The notes beneath the pieces were generated by a model, which did no database searches, was not told where the DNA came from, and was given only the letters and a program-made list of their open reading frames with translations. Shown piece by piece: positions 36,298-45,457 of a stretch of 64,000 nucleotides of DNA. The stretch spans positions 1,736,001 through 1,800,000 of the forward strand of contig CP051152.1 in assembly GCA_003970805.2 (NCBI GenBank). Direction: 5' to 3'. The stretch is from Undibacterium piscinae. GTDB taxonomy: Bacteria > Pseudomonadota > Gammaproteobacteria > Burkholderiales > Burkholderiaceae_D. Position 1 is the first letter of the stretch. The number at the start of each line of letters is the position of its first letter. A program made the translations under genes and the position numbers.

Positions 36298-37317
36298 TTA
36301 ACGAAACCGACGTGTGGTTTCTCGCACTACCAGTTCTAAGGCCGGTAGCATGATATCGACAGCTGTGCCGCTGATCAGACCCAGCAAGGCGCTGCTGGCG
36401 GCGAGCCCCATGTCGTACAGAGGTTGGCGTATGGTGGTCAGTGGCGGCGTGGTGTAGAGCGAGGTTGGCAAATCATCGAAGGCGATTAGCGAGATATCAT
36501 CCGGCACCCGTATGCCCTTACGGTACAGGCTTAAACGGACACCGTAGGCGCTCTGATCATTGACCGCGAACACGGCACTAAATTGCTGCTGACTTTCTAT
36601 CAGGCGATTGATTGCCAATAAGCCGCTGGCTTCATGCAGATCACTCTCGGCCACCAGTTTGGGATCAAACTCAATATCGGCTTCCAGCAAGGCGCGCCGG
36701 TAGCCTGCCAGACGTTCATCGGCATCCGGATTATCTGAAGGACCGGCCACGAAGGCGATACGGCGGTGGCCTAGCTCGATCAAATGGCGCACCGCCAGCA
36801 TGGCACCGTATTCATTATCGAGTTTAAAGCCGATCGCGCTGTCGCTGCTGAGCGCGCGCCCGGTGGCAACGATCGGTCTTTGCTTGGCAAAGCGCAGCAC
36901 ATCCTGATCGGCGATATGACCGGAGAGCAGGATCAAGCCATCGACCTTGCGTGCCAACAGCAATTTAATTCGGTCAGCTTCTTCTTGCGCATTCCAGTGG
37001 CCGCTAACGATCACCGAGGCATAACCGGTAGCTTTCAGGCCATCATCGACGCCGCGCAAGGTCTCGGCAAAAAACGGGCTGGAAATATCCTGCACCACGA
37101 TGCCTATGGTCATCGATTTGCCACTCTTGAGACTCTGAGCGAGTTGATTCGGTTCGAAGTGCATCTCGGCGATCGCGGTCTCTACCGCCTTACGCTTATC
37201 GGCCGATACCTTGGCGGTGCCGTTTAAGATGCGTGATACCGTGCTTGGCGAGACCCCGGCTACCCGCGCCACATCGAGTAAAGTCACTGGAGCTTGATTC
37301 AATTCATTGTCGATCAC
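36298..37317 (-). CDS. LacI-family transcriptional regulator of the beta-glucoside locus
   Basis: The 339-residue regulator has an N-terminal LacI head: VTLLDVARVAGVSPSTVSRILNGTAKVSADKR (about 11-42) with the hinge helix in NQLAQSLKSGKSMTIGI. The periplasmic-binding-like effector domain follows, for example VVQDISSPFFAETLRGVDDG and FAVNDQSAYGVRLSLYRKGIRVPDDISLIAFDD. Proteins of this type repress sugar genes and are released by a sugar or sugar phosphate. A perfect-arm site TTGAAAACCTTTTCAA (37466-37481) lies about 150 bases upstream of its own start, suggesting autoregulation. The same type of site occurs in front of the glucosidase, TonB receptor, halogenase-like and MFS genes. The start codon is GTG. 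Confidence 0.93.
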   Translation of the reverse strand: MIDNELNQAPVTLLDVARVAGVSPSTVSRILNGTAKVSADKRKAVETAIAEMHFEPNQLAQSLKSGKSMTIGIVVQDISSPFFAETLRGVDDGLKATGYASVIVSGHWNAQEEADRIKLLLARKVDGLILLSGHIADQDVLRFAKQRPIVATGRALSSDSAIGFKLDNEYGAMLAVRHLIELGHRRIAFVAGPSDNPDADERLAGYRRALLEADIEFDPKLVAESDLHEASGLLAINRLIESQQQFSAVFAVNDQSAYGVRLSLYRKGIRVPDDISLIAFDDLPTSLYTTPPLTTIRQPLYDMGLAASSALLGLISGTAVDIMLPALELVVRETTRRFR

Positions 37318-37345
37318 TGCATGCCTTCCGAACGTTAGCTAGATT

Positions 37346-37447
37346 AGAACTTACGCAAAACAGCCCCAGCGTCGTTGCATTCACCTTGCCGTACTAAAGT
37401 ACTTTCTTCGGTGGTGCGCCTAGCCGGAGCAATTTTGCGTAAGTCCT
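37346..37447. repeat. MITE-like inverted-repeat element, family 2, copy 1
   Basis: Left arm AGAACTTACGCAAAACAGCC (from 37346) and right arm ending TTTTGCGTAAGTCCT (to 37447) form a 22-bp imperfect terminal inverted repeat around an 58-base middle. A shorter relative occurs at 55736-55801 with the same arms. Confidence 0.8.
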
Positions 37448-37465
37448 ATACATAAAACATTGCTG

Positions 37466-37481
37466 TTGAAAACCTTTTCAA
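37466..37481. promoter_or_regulatory. LacI-type operator upstream of the LacI gene
   Basis: TTGAAAACCTTTTCAA has perfect 7-bp arms. It lies in the divergent control region, nearest the LacI gene, and matches the sites at the target genes. Confidence 0.75.
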
Positions 37482-37706
37482 TGACAGAATAACATAAATC
37501 ATTATTCGCATTCGCACGCAATTGCGCCTATTCCCACACCCATAGCGCAGAAGGCGTGTTTGCTGATTTAATTATATCGTTGAATAGAGGCGTTTACGAC
37601 ATATCGATGATCGCTGGTCGGGGCTTGCTTGTTTAAGTGTAGCGAGCACGCCCTGCACACACTTAAGCTAGACCACAGATCGAAAGCGAATATCCAAACC
37701 AATCCA

Positions 37707-37720
37707 AGAAAACGATTTCA
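37707..37720. promoter_or_regulatory. LacI-type operator in the control region
   Basis: AGAAAACGATTTCA differs by one base from the site at 37874. It is 167 bases from that site, a distance that would allow a DNA loop. Confidence 0.6.
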
Positions 37721-37873
37721 TTACATTTTTAGATGAAACTGCATTTTTTGTTAAAAATAAGCGACAAGAACTTTCTGGCAGCCCAAAAATCGCAGGGAAT
37801 TTTGAGAGTAAGTAATAAAAAGAGAAATTTCCCTAGGAATTTTCTTGACCAGGTAAGTAATTCCAGTAAAATA

Positions 37874-37887
37874 TGAAAACGATTTCA
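37874..37887. promoter_or_regulatory. LacI-type operator upstream of the beta-glucosidase gene
   Basis: TGAAAACGATTTCA is flanked by AT on each side and lies about 185 bases before the GH1 start. An AT-rich AAATAT stretch overlaps it, so it probably covers the promoter. Confidence 0.75.
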
Positions 37888-38071
37888 TAAAACAGATTTA
37901 TAAAAACCACCCATCCGGAGACTATGCATGTTGACACCATTTCCTGAAATAGCATCGCCGCTAGCGCCAGCTGTTAGCGCCATCGCTTAGTACCGATTAG
38001 CACCAATTAGTGAACGCATTCCATCCGCCATTTCCTTGCGCGACTCTCCATGCATTTAAAAGATCTGCTAC

Positions 38072-39457
38072 ATGACTATGTCAAATAATAATTCCAAGCC
38101 TGCATTCTCTTCTTCCTTTATCTGGGGCGTCGCTACCAGCGCCTACCAAATCGAAGGTGCCGCCGCTGTCGATGGCCGCGGGCCGTCGATCTGGGATACT
38201 TTCACCCACACACCCGGAAAAATCATTGATGGCAGCACCGGTGATGTCGCCTGCGACCACTACCATAAGTATGCAGAAGATGTGGACCTGATCGCCAGCC
38301 TCAGCGTTGATGCCTATCGGTTTTCTATCTCCTGGTCACGGGTGCAGCCGCTAGGTTATGGTGCATGGAATGAACAAGGTTTTGAGTTTTATTCCAAACT
38401 CTTAGACAAACTAGCAGAAAAAAATATCACCGCTCACGTCACCCTGTATCACTGGGATTTACCGCAAGGTTTGCAAGATCAGGGTGGCTGGCTCAGCCGC
38501 GATACGCCTAAGCATTTCGCCGAATATGCCGCCGAAGTAGCGCGCCGCTTTGGCAACCGGGTCGCCACGATCGCCACCCATAATGAACCCTGGTGTACCG
38601 CGAATCTGGGCTACGGCAATGCACAGTTTGCCCCAGGCATAGCCGACACCGCCTTAGCGATACAAGTATCCCACCACTTATTACTCTCGCACGGATGGGC
38701 GATGCAGGCCATGCGTGCCGTCAATAGCAGCGCCAAACTGGGTATCGTACTCAATCAATGGACGGCAATGCCAGCGACCGACTCTGCGCAAGACCAGGCC
38801 GAGGCCGAATGGGAATATGCGCGCTCGGTGCAATGGTTCATGGATCCCATCTTCAAAGGCAGCTACCCGCAAAAAGCGCTGGACCGCATGGACATGAGTC
38901 AATTCCATGTGGCAGACAATGACATGGCCGAGATACGCCAGCCTATCGATTTTCTGGGGGTGAATTATTATTTCCGCTCGTATATCAGTACCGAAGTCCC
39001 TGCCAAAAAACCAGAAGGAAAACTCGGCTTTAGCGACATGGGCTGGGAAATTTATCCGGATGGATTAACTGACCTGCTGCTGCAGTTAAATCGCGAATAT
39101 ACCGATCTACCACCTATCTACATCACCGAGAACGGCATGGCCGTGGCTGACACCATACAGGACGGCAAAATCGATGACGCAGCGCGCATAGAGTATGTGC
39201 GCCTGCATCTGAAAGCGCTGCACAACGCCATCGCACAGGGCGTCAATGTGCAAGGCTATTTCTATTGGAGCCTGCTGGATAATTTCGAGTGGAACTCCGG
39301 CTACGCCAAACGCTTTGGTCTGGTCTATGTCGATTACGAAACGCAAGAGCGCACCTTAAAAAACAGCGCACTCTGGTATCGTGATTTTATCCACGATCAA
39401 GTGGCAGCACGACTAAACCCAGCGCGCTTTCTAGGACCAAGACAGCCGCGACGTTAG
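38072..39457 (+). CDS. Glycoside hydrolase family 1 beta-glucosidase
   Basis: The 461-residue cytoplasmic enzyme is a full-length GH1 protein. The N-terminal signature FIWGVATSAYQIEGA is at about 17-31, the acid/base Glu lies in THNEPW (Glu172) and the nucleophile Glu in ITENG (Glu353). The aglycone-side WSLLDNFEW motif lies at about 414-422. GH1 enzymes split beta-glucosides such as cellobiose, and some act on galactosides or phosphorylated sugars. Since the locus has a TonB receptor and an MFS importer and no PTS gene, an unphosphorylated substrate is expected. A LacI operator at 37874 controls it and a strong terminator follows at 39491. Confidence 0.95.
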   Translation: MTMSNNNSKPAFSSSFIWGVATSAYQIEGAAAVDGRGPSIWDTFTHTPGKIIDGSTGDVACDHYHKYAEDVDLIASLSVDAYRFSISWSRVQPLGYGAWNEQGFEFYSKLLDKLAEKNITAHVTLYHWDLPQGLQDQGGWLSRDTPKHFAEYAAEVARRFGNRVATIATHNEPWCTANLGYGNAQFAPGIADTALAIQVSHHLLLSHGWAMQAMRAVNSSAKLGIVLNQWTAMPATDSAQDQAEAEWEYARSVQWFMDPIFKGSYPQKALDRMDMSQFHVADNDMAEIRQPIDFLGVNYYFRSYISTEVPAKKPEGKLGFSDMGWEIYPDGLTDLLLQLNREYTDLPPIYITENGMAVADTIQDGKIDDAARIEYVRLHLKALHNAIAQGVNVQGYFYWSLLDNFEWNSGYAKRFGLVYVDYETQERTLKNSALWYRDFIHDQVAARLNPARFLGPRQPRR

Positions 39458-39490
39458 GATTCAAAATAAAACCCAGGATTAATTCACGAT

Positions 39491-39532
39491 AAAAAACACG
39501 GAACAACGCAAATCGCTGTTCCGTGTTTTTTT
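39491..39532. terminator. Bidirectional terminator after the beta-glucosidase gene
   Basis: AAAAAACACGGAACA (39491-39505) pairs with TGTTCCGTGTTTTTT (39517-39531) around an 11-base loop, with a T tract on the plus strand and A residues on the other side. It serves the glucosidase gene and the convergent antiporter gene. Confidence 0.9.
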
Positions 39533-39562
39533 ATACTCTGCGTTGCGCTGACTTGTACCAAT

Positions 39563-40768
39563 CTAACTCGTTCTAAAAATCAGTTGCTTCATTTTCTGCA
39601 GTTTCGGCGCAACCACCGGCACCGTTAACATGGTGCTGAGTACGGCCATCACCAGCAAGGCGGTGAAGGTCTGATTGGTGATGATGTTTTTATCGAGCAG
39701 CACATTGGCGAAGATAATCATGATCAGAGCCTTAGTCTGCAGTAGCCAGCCTATGATGGAGGCCTCGCCCTGCTCCCATTTAAGGATTTTTCCGGCCGCA
39801 TGTATGCCTGCCATTTTGCCACCGACAGATACCAGTAACAACAACAAGCCGGCCCCAAATACGGCGACACCGCCCAACTGCCAGTTGGTACGCAGGCCGG
39901 TACTGAGAAAGAATACAGGCATCAGCATCATCAAGACAAAATGGCGCAGCTTATCCATATCGTCCTGATCAAACCAGGCGCCGTCCATCACCATCCCAGC
40001 CAAAAATGCCCCGACCATAAAATGCAGGCCAGACCAGTCGGCAAAATACGAGCAGGCCGACAGCCAGATAAAGGCGGCGTACCAGCGATCGCGCTCAGGT
40101 ATCTTGCGCATCAAGCGGCGGAATAGGTAACTGGCGATAGCAAAGCCAAACAGAAACAACAATTGCCGCCCTACTCTGTCCCAATCGAGCAAAATCAGCG
40201 CCAGCACGCCCCAGATCGCAACATCATCTAGGCTGGCGTAACGCAAGATGCGTTGACCTATGGGCTGGCGCAAAATAGCCAGTTTCTCCATCAATAAAAT
40301 CAAAATGGGTAATGCCGTCACCGCACAGGACATCCCTACACCCAGCACAAACTGCCAACCCTGCGCCTTTGGCCCCATCCAGGCTGAGCTATGCCAGAGT
40401 AAAAATAGCGCGGCAGCACTGCCAAATACCATAGGCACGCCCAAAGCCAGGCTGGCGGTGATGCCGCTCTCGCGCCGGTACTCCCACATTTTTTTGAGGT
40501 CTAGCTCGACGCCGGCGATCATCACAAATACCATCACCGCCCACCAGGCGATGCCATTGAGCGCGCCTATCACCTGAGGATTAAAGACGAAGCGATAATA
40601 ATCCGGAAAGACTGCACCGAGCACGCCCGGCCCCAGAACAATGCCGGCAATAATTTGCACCACCACTAGCGGTGCCCAATAATCGGTATTCCCCAGACGC
40701 CAGATCAAATAGGGCACGCTAAAGATCAGCGTCATCGCGATCAAAAAAATCTCGGTAGTATTCATCAT
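39563..40768 (-). CDS. CPA2-type cation/proton antiporter (KefB/NapA-like)
   Basis: About 401 residues with 11-13 hydrophobic helices and no soluble C-terminal TrkA domain. The family pattern is seen in VVVQIIAGIVLGPGVLG (about 33-49), AWWAVMVFVMIAGVELDLKKMW (about 73-94), with the acidic residues of the ion site, and LGVGMSCAVTALPILILLMEK and YASLDDVAIWGVLALI, where the paired Asp residues are typical of the Na+/H+ exchange site. It would exchange Na+ or K+ for H+ at the inner membrane. It lies between the glucosidase and the TonB receptor but shows no LacI operator of its own, so it may be a bystander. The start is ATG 40768 or 40765. Confidence 0.87.
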   Translation of the reverse strand: MMNTTEIFLIAMTLIFSVPYLIWRLGNTDYWAPLVVVQIIAGIVLGPGVLGAVFPDYYRFVFNPQVIGALNGIAWWAVMVFVMIAGVELDLKKMWEYRRESGITASLALGVPMVFGSAAALFLLWHSSAWMGPKAQGWQFVLGVGMSCAVTALPILILLMEKLAILRQPIGQRILRYASLDDVAIWGVLALILLDWDRVGRQLLFLFGFAIASYLFRRLMRKIPERDRWYAAFIWLSACSYFADWSGLHFMVGAFLAGMVMDGAWFDQDDMDKLRHFVLMMLMPVFFLSTGLRTNWQLGGVAVFGAGLLLLLVSVGGKMAGIHAAGKILKWEQGEASIIGWLLQTKALIMIIFANVLLDKNIITNQTFTALLVMAVLSTMLTVPVVAPKLQKMKQLIFRTS

Positions 40769-40790
40769 CTCTTTATCGGGAAGGGCCAAC

Positions 40791-40822
40791 AAAAAGCCCC
40801 CTATCAGTGACGACAGGGGGCT
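40791..40822 (-). terminator. Rho-independent terminator of the TonB receptor gene
   Basis: AGCCCCCT (40795-40802) and AGGGGGCT (40815-40822) form an 8-bp stem. On the minus strand it is followed by five T residues. It lies about 115 bases after the receptor stop and directly before the antiporter start. Confidence 0.85.
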
Positions 40823-40934
40823 GGTTCTCGCCGCGGATTATACGGCAAATTGCGTGCCGCTTACGCGATGTGCATCAGATTTCGGGACAGTTGCAAAACC
40901 ACGCCTAAGCGTTTTTTCCATGACCCCGTTTCAA

Positions 40935-43367
40935 TTAGAAATCCATGCCTGCGTTGAAGCCGAAGGTACGTGGCGCCAGGAATTGCGATTGCCAAACCTG
41001 AGTACCATTGCCATTCGAGAAGCCATTTTGCGCACTGGTCTTAATCGCGTTATCGCTGACATTACGTACAAAGGCGTCGATATAAAATCTGCCCGCCGCA
41101 TAGCGCAGCCCCAGATCGGTACGGGCATAAGCTTCTTGTTTATCGGGAGCGCCGAAATGATCGCTAAACACGCTCAAGCCACTTTCAGATTCGTAATGCA
41201 CGCTGATGCGCGGTGTGATGGTCGCATCGCCCATGTGGAATACATGTTGATACTGAAACTGCGCTTGTATTTTCGGTACATGCGGCATGGTGAAACCGGT
41301 CACATCGACACAGGTGCTGATAGTCGGATCGGCGACGCATTTTGGTAAGGCGTAATCGTTAGAGCCACCGATCAATTTACCCAGCGTTGCCTTAGGCGTG
41401 TATGCCAGCGACATTTGTATCTTGTCGTCCTTAGTCAGCTTGGCGGCGATCTCGGTTTCGAAACCGGCAATCTTGGCACCTTCGGCATTATTCGTTGCCA
41501 GAGTATGCGAGCCATCAGGATTGGTCACAGGTGCACTGAACTGGAAATCCTTGAAGTCTTCGTAGAAGAATGCATTATTAATTTTAACTGTGCCACCAAA
41601 CAAAGTGTGCTTACTACCGATTTCATAGTTAGTCAGCGTTTCTGCGCCGTAGGTTCTGCCGCCATCTTGCAGCCCACCCGACTTGTAACCGGTCGAGTAG
41701 CTGGCATACATCATATTGTCTTTATTTAAGTCGTAACTAATGCGCGCCAGACCAGTTACTTTGTCACCGGTGTAAGTACCATCGTTAGAAGGCTTACTTG
41801 GGCTATAGCCCTGACCCGGTTTAGTCGGATCGATGTGAGCATTGAGCGGGGTCTGCGGCACGCTGGCGTCATAGTTCCAGGTGTAGCCGTTACCACCGAC
41901 ATTGGTGCGGGTGTCTTTGGTGTAACGCAAGCCACCGGTAAAATGCAGGCTTTCTGTCGCGTTCCAGGTAGCCTGGCCAAATGCGGCTGAGGATTCTACG
42001 GTTTCTTTAGGTTGAATGAAACTCCCTTGCCAGCCGACGCTACCTTGCTGGGTACCATTCATGATAGGGATATCAAAACGGATGTCATTGGTCTCGGCCG
42101 CATAGTACAAACCAAGCAACCAGTCTACGTCGCGCTTACCTGTCGATTGCAATTCCAGCTCATGGCTGTAGTTGACATAGTTAGACGAAACCGTATTGTT
42201 TTCCTGATGCACACCACCCGTGGTGAAACTAGTCGGTACCGCTGCACCACCATCCTGGTCATAACGGGATGAACCGCTAAATTTTGAGTAACCGGCGATG
42301 TACGCCATAGCCATACCGTCATTGATGGCGAAATCTAAACGGCTGCGTAGCGCATCCGAATTACGCTCAACCGCGGGCGCGGTATCGATCAAAGCCGACC
42401 ATAATTTTTGACCATCGCGCGGTGTTTGCATCAGATTCATACCCGGCGTGCCACGGTCTGTGTACTTTTCGTAAGACAGATTCCAGTTAATTGCCGCAGT
42501 CGGTTTCCACAACATGCTAATACGGGCCGCACTCTGATCTTGCGCGCCATACTTAGGGCCATTGGCAACGAAGAGATTCGGGTTCATGGTCTGAAAACCG
42601 ACCAGGCTCCCTTTGTTGGATGCCGCATACGCTGCTTGCTGACTGGCGATAGAAATACTTGGCAATGTTTGATAATCAACATAGCCATCGTGCTTTTCAT
42701 TGATATACGCAAAACGCAAAGCCATGGTGTCGCTGACAGGCACATTGAAGGCGCCGCGCACACCGAGGCGGTTATAGTTACCCATACCACCTTCAATATT
42801 GCCGGAAGTTTCACCTATGATAGGTTTTGCGGTCTGCATGTTCACGGCACCAACCGTGGCGTTACGACCCCACAGCGTACCTTGTGGTCCGCGTAAGACT
42901 TCTATGCCTTCCAGATCAAACAGCAGGGAAGTTGCGCCTTCCGGACGTGGTGAATAAATACCATTGATAAAAGTGGCGACTTCAGGATCGGCGTATTCGG
43001 TCTTGGCGCTATCGTTACCGACACCGCGCATGGTCATGGTGATGACGCCATGATCACCCTGCGCCGTAGCGGAAAAACCCGGCACCAGATTCACTACGTC
43101 TTGTATCGTCTGTACATGCGCGTCATCGAGTGCTGCGGCATTGAGCGCGGTAATGGCGACCGGAGTTCTTTGCAGGGACGTGGCACGCTTAGTACCTGTG
43201 ACGATCACTTCGGCGATAGCCGTGGATTCACCGGCTGCTTTTACCTGCGCTGGGGCTGGCGACTGTTCTTGCGCATGCGCCGTGTGGATGCTGGCGATCA
43301 AAGTAAGGATAGCCAATTGAATAGGGGAGCCCAACATCTTACTGGGCTGCGTTGTGCGAACGTTCAT
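40935..43367 (-). CDS. TonB-dependent outer-membrane receptor of the sugar locus
   Basis: The 810-residue receptor has a signal peptide (ASIHTAHA, cleavage before QEQSP), a TonB-box-like segment IAEVIVTGTKRA (about 51-62), a plug with LEGIEVLRGPQGTLWGRNATVGAVN (about 152-176) and a barrel ending in NAGMDF. The plug type is that of receptors used for carbohydrates and other large nutrients in Proteobacteria. Two LacI-type operators (43424-43439 and 43446-43459) lie 57-92 bases upstream of its start, and an AGGAG ribosome site precedes the ATG. It probably imports the beta-glucoside that the GH1 enzyme cleaves. The exact ligand is not known. Confidence 0.93.
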   Translation of the reverse strand: MNVRTTQPSKMLGSPIQLAILTLIASIHTAHAQEQSPAPAQVKAAGESTAIAEVIVTGTKRATSLQRTPVAITALNAAALDDAHVQTIQDVVNLVPGFSATAQGDHGVITMTMRGVGNDSAKTEYADPEVATFINGIYSPRPEGATSLLFDLEGIEVLRGPQGTLWGRNATVGAVNMQTAKPIIGETSGNIEGGMGNYNRLGVRGAFNVPVSDTMALRFAYINEKHDGYVDYQTLPSISIASQQAAYAASNKGSLVGFQTMNPNLFVANGPKYGAQDQSAARISMLWKPTAAINWNLSYEKYTDRGTPGMNLMQTPRDGQKLWSALIDTAPAVERNSDALRSRLDFAINDGMAMAYIAGYSKFSGSSRYDQDGGAAVPTSFTTGGVHQENNTVSSNYVNYSHELELQSTGKRDVDWLLGLYYAAETNDIRFDIPIMNGTQQGSVGWQGSFIQPKETVESSAAFGQATWNATESLHFTGGLRYTKDTRTNVGGNGYTWNYDASVPQTPLNAHIDPTKPGQGYSPSKPSNDGTYTGDKVTGLARISYDLNKDNMMYASYSTGYKSGGLQDGGRTYGAETLTNYEIGSKHTLFGGTVKINNAFFYEDFKDFQFSAPVTNPDGSHTLATNNAEGAKIAGFETEIAAKLTKDDKIQMSLAYTPKATLGKLIGGSNDYALPKCVADPTISTCVDVTGFTMPHVPKIQAQFQYQHVFHMGDATITPRISVHYESESGLSVFSDHFGAPDKQEAYARTDLGLRYAAGRFYIDAFVRNVSDNAIKTSAQNGFSNGNGTQVWQSQFLAPRTFGFNAGMDF

Positions 43368-43423
43368 ACGTCTCCTGTCTCGTTAATTTCATTGCCGGTA
43401 TCCCAGCTTTGTTTATATTATAT

Positions 43424-43439
43424 TTGAAAACGATTTCAA
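43424..43439. promoter_or_regulatory. LacI-type operator 1 between the TonB receptor and halogenase genes
   Basis: TTGAAAACGATTTCAA is a 16-bp dyad with only the central bases unpaired. It lies in the divergent promoter region of the receptor and the halogenase-like gene. Confidence 0.8.
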
Positions 43440-43445
43440 TTATCT

Positions 43446-43459
43446 TGAAACCGATTTCA
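43446..43459. promoter_or_regulatory. LacI-type operator 2 between the TonB receptor and halogenase genes
   Basis: TGAAACCGATTTCA lies 21-22 bases centre to centre from the site at 43424, that is two helical turns, so two repressors could bind on the same DNA face. Confidence 0.8.
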
Positions 43460-43597
43460 TAATAGGGGCAAATCAGCTTGTGTGCAAATTTAAAACGCGC
43501 AATTTTCATAATTTTTGGCGTATTATTGACTCTTGTTGCGATTTCACCACTCAAAATTTCGACAAACCATGATTAAAAAACTAAAAATGAGAGCAAA

Positions 43598-45184
43598 ATG
43601 AAACCGATTTCAAGCATCTTGATTGTAGGAGGTGGTACTGCCGGCTGGCTTACGGCCGCCTTTCTGGCCAAATCCTTAGGGGTGGCGTCGAGTAAAACGC
43701 TAAGCATCAGCGTGGTAGAGTCGCCCGAGATCGGCATTATTGGCGTCGGCGAAGGCAGCTTCCCTTCGATACGCGGCACACTGGCAGCCATAGGCATAGA
43801 CGAAGCGCGCTTTGTCAAAGAATGCAATGCCAGCTTTAAACAAGGGATTAAGTTTGTCGACTGGGTACGCCCCAAAGGCAGCGCTGGCATTGATCATTAC
43901 TTCCATCCATTTAGCCAGCCCAGTCAGCGCCAGGGTGGACCAGAATTGCTGCCTTACTGGTTACTAGGTGCTGCGGGCAATCACACGCCCTTTGCGCAAG
44001 CGGCCACCATGCAAAAACGCATCGCCGATGCCTCACACGCACCGAAACGCAACGAAGACGGCGACTTTCTGGGGCCAATGAATTACGCCTACCATTTCGA
44101 CGCCAGCCTGTTTGCCAAACTACTGGAAACCCACGCGAAATCTCTCGGTGTGCAGCATATTTCAGCCACCATAGAGCAAGTTCAACTGGCGGAGGATGGT
44201 GCGATTGCTGCCGTCATCACGCATACAACAGAGCGCCTCACGGCCGACCTGTACGTAGACTGCAGCGGCTTTCGGGCGCGCCTGATCGGCCAGGCCTTGG
44301 GCTCAGCGTTTACCGCAGTGGACGAGGTTCTGTTTGTTGATCGCGCGCTGGCAGTGCAAGTGCCTTACCCAGCCAGCGATACCCCCATATCCTCGTACAC
44401 CATCGCTACCGCACAAGAAGCTGGCTGGATCTGGGATATAGGCTTGCAACAGCGGCGCGGCGTCGGCCATGTGTACTCCAGCCGCCACACTGATGACGTC
44501 CGGGCTGAGCAGGTATTGCGAGATTATTTACGTGACCATCTTGGCCCTGACAATGCGCAGTTAACGCCACGCATGCTCAAGCTAAAGGTCGGTTATCGCG
44601 AAGTCCACTGGATAAAAAACTGCGTGGCGATCGGCCTGTCAGGCGGTTTTCTGGAACCGCTGGAAGCCTCCGGCATCGGCCTGATAGAAACGGCCGTGTA
44701 TTTGCTAAGTTACTTGTTTCCGCACGATGGCAACACCGCTCCGGTGGCCAAACTATTCAATAGCATGATGAAGGACAGGTATGAACGGATAGTCGATTTC
44801 GTCAAGATGCACTATTGCATTAGTCAGCGCAAGGACAGCCAATTTTGGCTAGACAATACAGAGTCACGCAGCATCCCAGAGAGCTTGCAAGAGAAACTGG
44901 CGATGTGGCGCTGCCGTCCGCCGCATAGACTGGACTTCATCACCGATCTGGAAATGTATCCGCCGTCTAGCTGGCAATATGTGCTGTACGGGATGGAATT
45001 TAAGACGGCACTGCATGCCAACGCGCTCGCCTATCCACGTATGGAAGAGGCGCGCCAGGAGTTTCAGATGATAGAGCAGATGGCGCGACGCGCATTGGAT
45101 AATCTGCCCACACACCGCGCCCTGATAGCGCAATTTTGCGCCCGCTATCAACAACAATTACTAGGCAAACAAGCTGAAGCATAA
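43598..45184 (+). CDS. Tryptophan-halogenase-like FAD-dependent protein
   Basis: The 528-residue flavoprotein begins with the FAD loop ILIVGGGTAGWLTAAFLAK (about 7-25). GVGEGSFPSIRGTL (about 49-62) and the Lys segment ASFKQGIKFVDW (about 78-89) correspond to the catalytic-lysine region of FADH2-dependent halogenases. The motif that normally reads WxWxIP is WIWDIG here, so the last Pro is changed. Other conserved blocks are CSGFRARLIG and ALSGGFLEPLEASGI-like SGGFLEPLEASGIGLIE. Genes of this type are common beside TonB receptors in sugar loci, where no halogenation is known. A LacI-type operator overlaps the start codon (43599-43612). A separate flavin reductase is not present. Confidence 0.9.
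   Translation: MKPISSILIVGGGTAGWLTAAFLAKSLGVASSKTLSISVVESPEIGIIGVGEGSFPSIRGTLAAIGIDEARFVKECNASFKQGIKFVDWVRPKGSAGIDHYFHPFSQPSQRQGGPELLPYWLLGAAGNHTPFAQAATMQKRIADASHAPKRNEDGDFLGPMNYAYHFDASLFAKLLETHAKSLGVQHISATIEQVQLAEDGAIAAVITHTTERLTADLYVDCSGFRARLIGQALGSAFTAVDEVLFVDRALAVQVPYPASDTPISSYTIATAQEAGWIWDIGLQQRRGVGHVYSSRHTDDVRAEQVLRDYLRDHLGPDNAQLTPRMLKLKVGYREVHWIKNCVAIGLSGGFLEPLEASGIGLIETAVYLLSYLFPHDGNTAPVAKLFNSMMKDRYERIVDFVKMHYCISQRKDSQFWLDNTESRSIPESLQEKLAMWRCRPPHRLDFITDLEMYPPSSWQYVLYGMEFKTALHANALAYPRMEEARQEFQMIEQMARRALDNLPTHRALIAQFCARYQQQLLGKQAEA
43599..43612. promoter_or_regulatory. LacI-type operator overlapping the halogenase start codon
   Basis: TGAAACCGATTTCA begins with the second base of the ATG at 43598, so the first five codons (Met-Lys-Pro-Ile-Ser) also spell the operator. 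It is identical to the site at 43446. A repressor there would act as a roadblock rather than on the promoter itself. Confidence 0.7.
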
Positions 45185-45243
45185 GGCAACATACGCGCAA
45201 AAAAAGAATGATGGGGCGCCTTTGTTCATGCTATTCTGTTTTA

Positions 45244-45280
45244 TGAAAACCTTTTCAAGCGTTTTCAAAAGTATTTTCAA
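45244..45280. promoter_or_regulatory. LacI-type operator and extra half-sites upstream of the MFS gene
   Basis: TGAAAACCTTTTCA (45244-45257) is a full site. Two more TTTTCAA half-sites follow at 45262-45268 and 45274-45280, in the same direction and 10-12 bases apart. It lies about 200 bases before the MFS start. Confidence 0.7.
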
Positions 45281-45457
45281 GAACACTTTCGTAGCCAGTT
45301 TTAGACCGGGATATAGAGCACCGCAGAGCGCTCATACTGATGTTTTACCTATATTTGTAGCAAAGACTACGAATTAAAATTTGAGCAGACCTGAGCCGCC
45401 TAGCTTTCGCGAACGGCAGATCTCGCTCAAGTGATCAAGCTAAAAAAGAAAGCTGAC

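Larger units (their letters stand above)
37318..38071. other. Long divergent control region with operators and a MITE-like repeat
   Basis: This 754-base gap has no convincing gene. It holds one inverted-repeat element (37346-37447) and three LacI-type operators (37466-37481, 37707-37720, 37874-37887). A possible leader of 20 codons, ATG 37928 to TAG 37988, lies after CCGGAG but its reading, MLTPFPEIASPLAPAVSAIA, looks random. Its length and AT content fit a region with two divergent regulated promoters. Confidence 0.6.

Noticed and set aside
37928..37990. 20-codon leader peptide before the beta-glucosidase gene
   Set aside because: A CCGGAG lies upstream, but the residues show no regulatory pattern (no run of one amino acid, no attenuator hairpins) and the main operator is enough to explain control.
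43598..45184. A halogenated-metabolite biosynthetic cluster
   Set aside because: No NRPS, PKS, flavin reductase or indole genes lie nearby. The operators and neighbours place the gene in a sugar-uptake locus.
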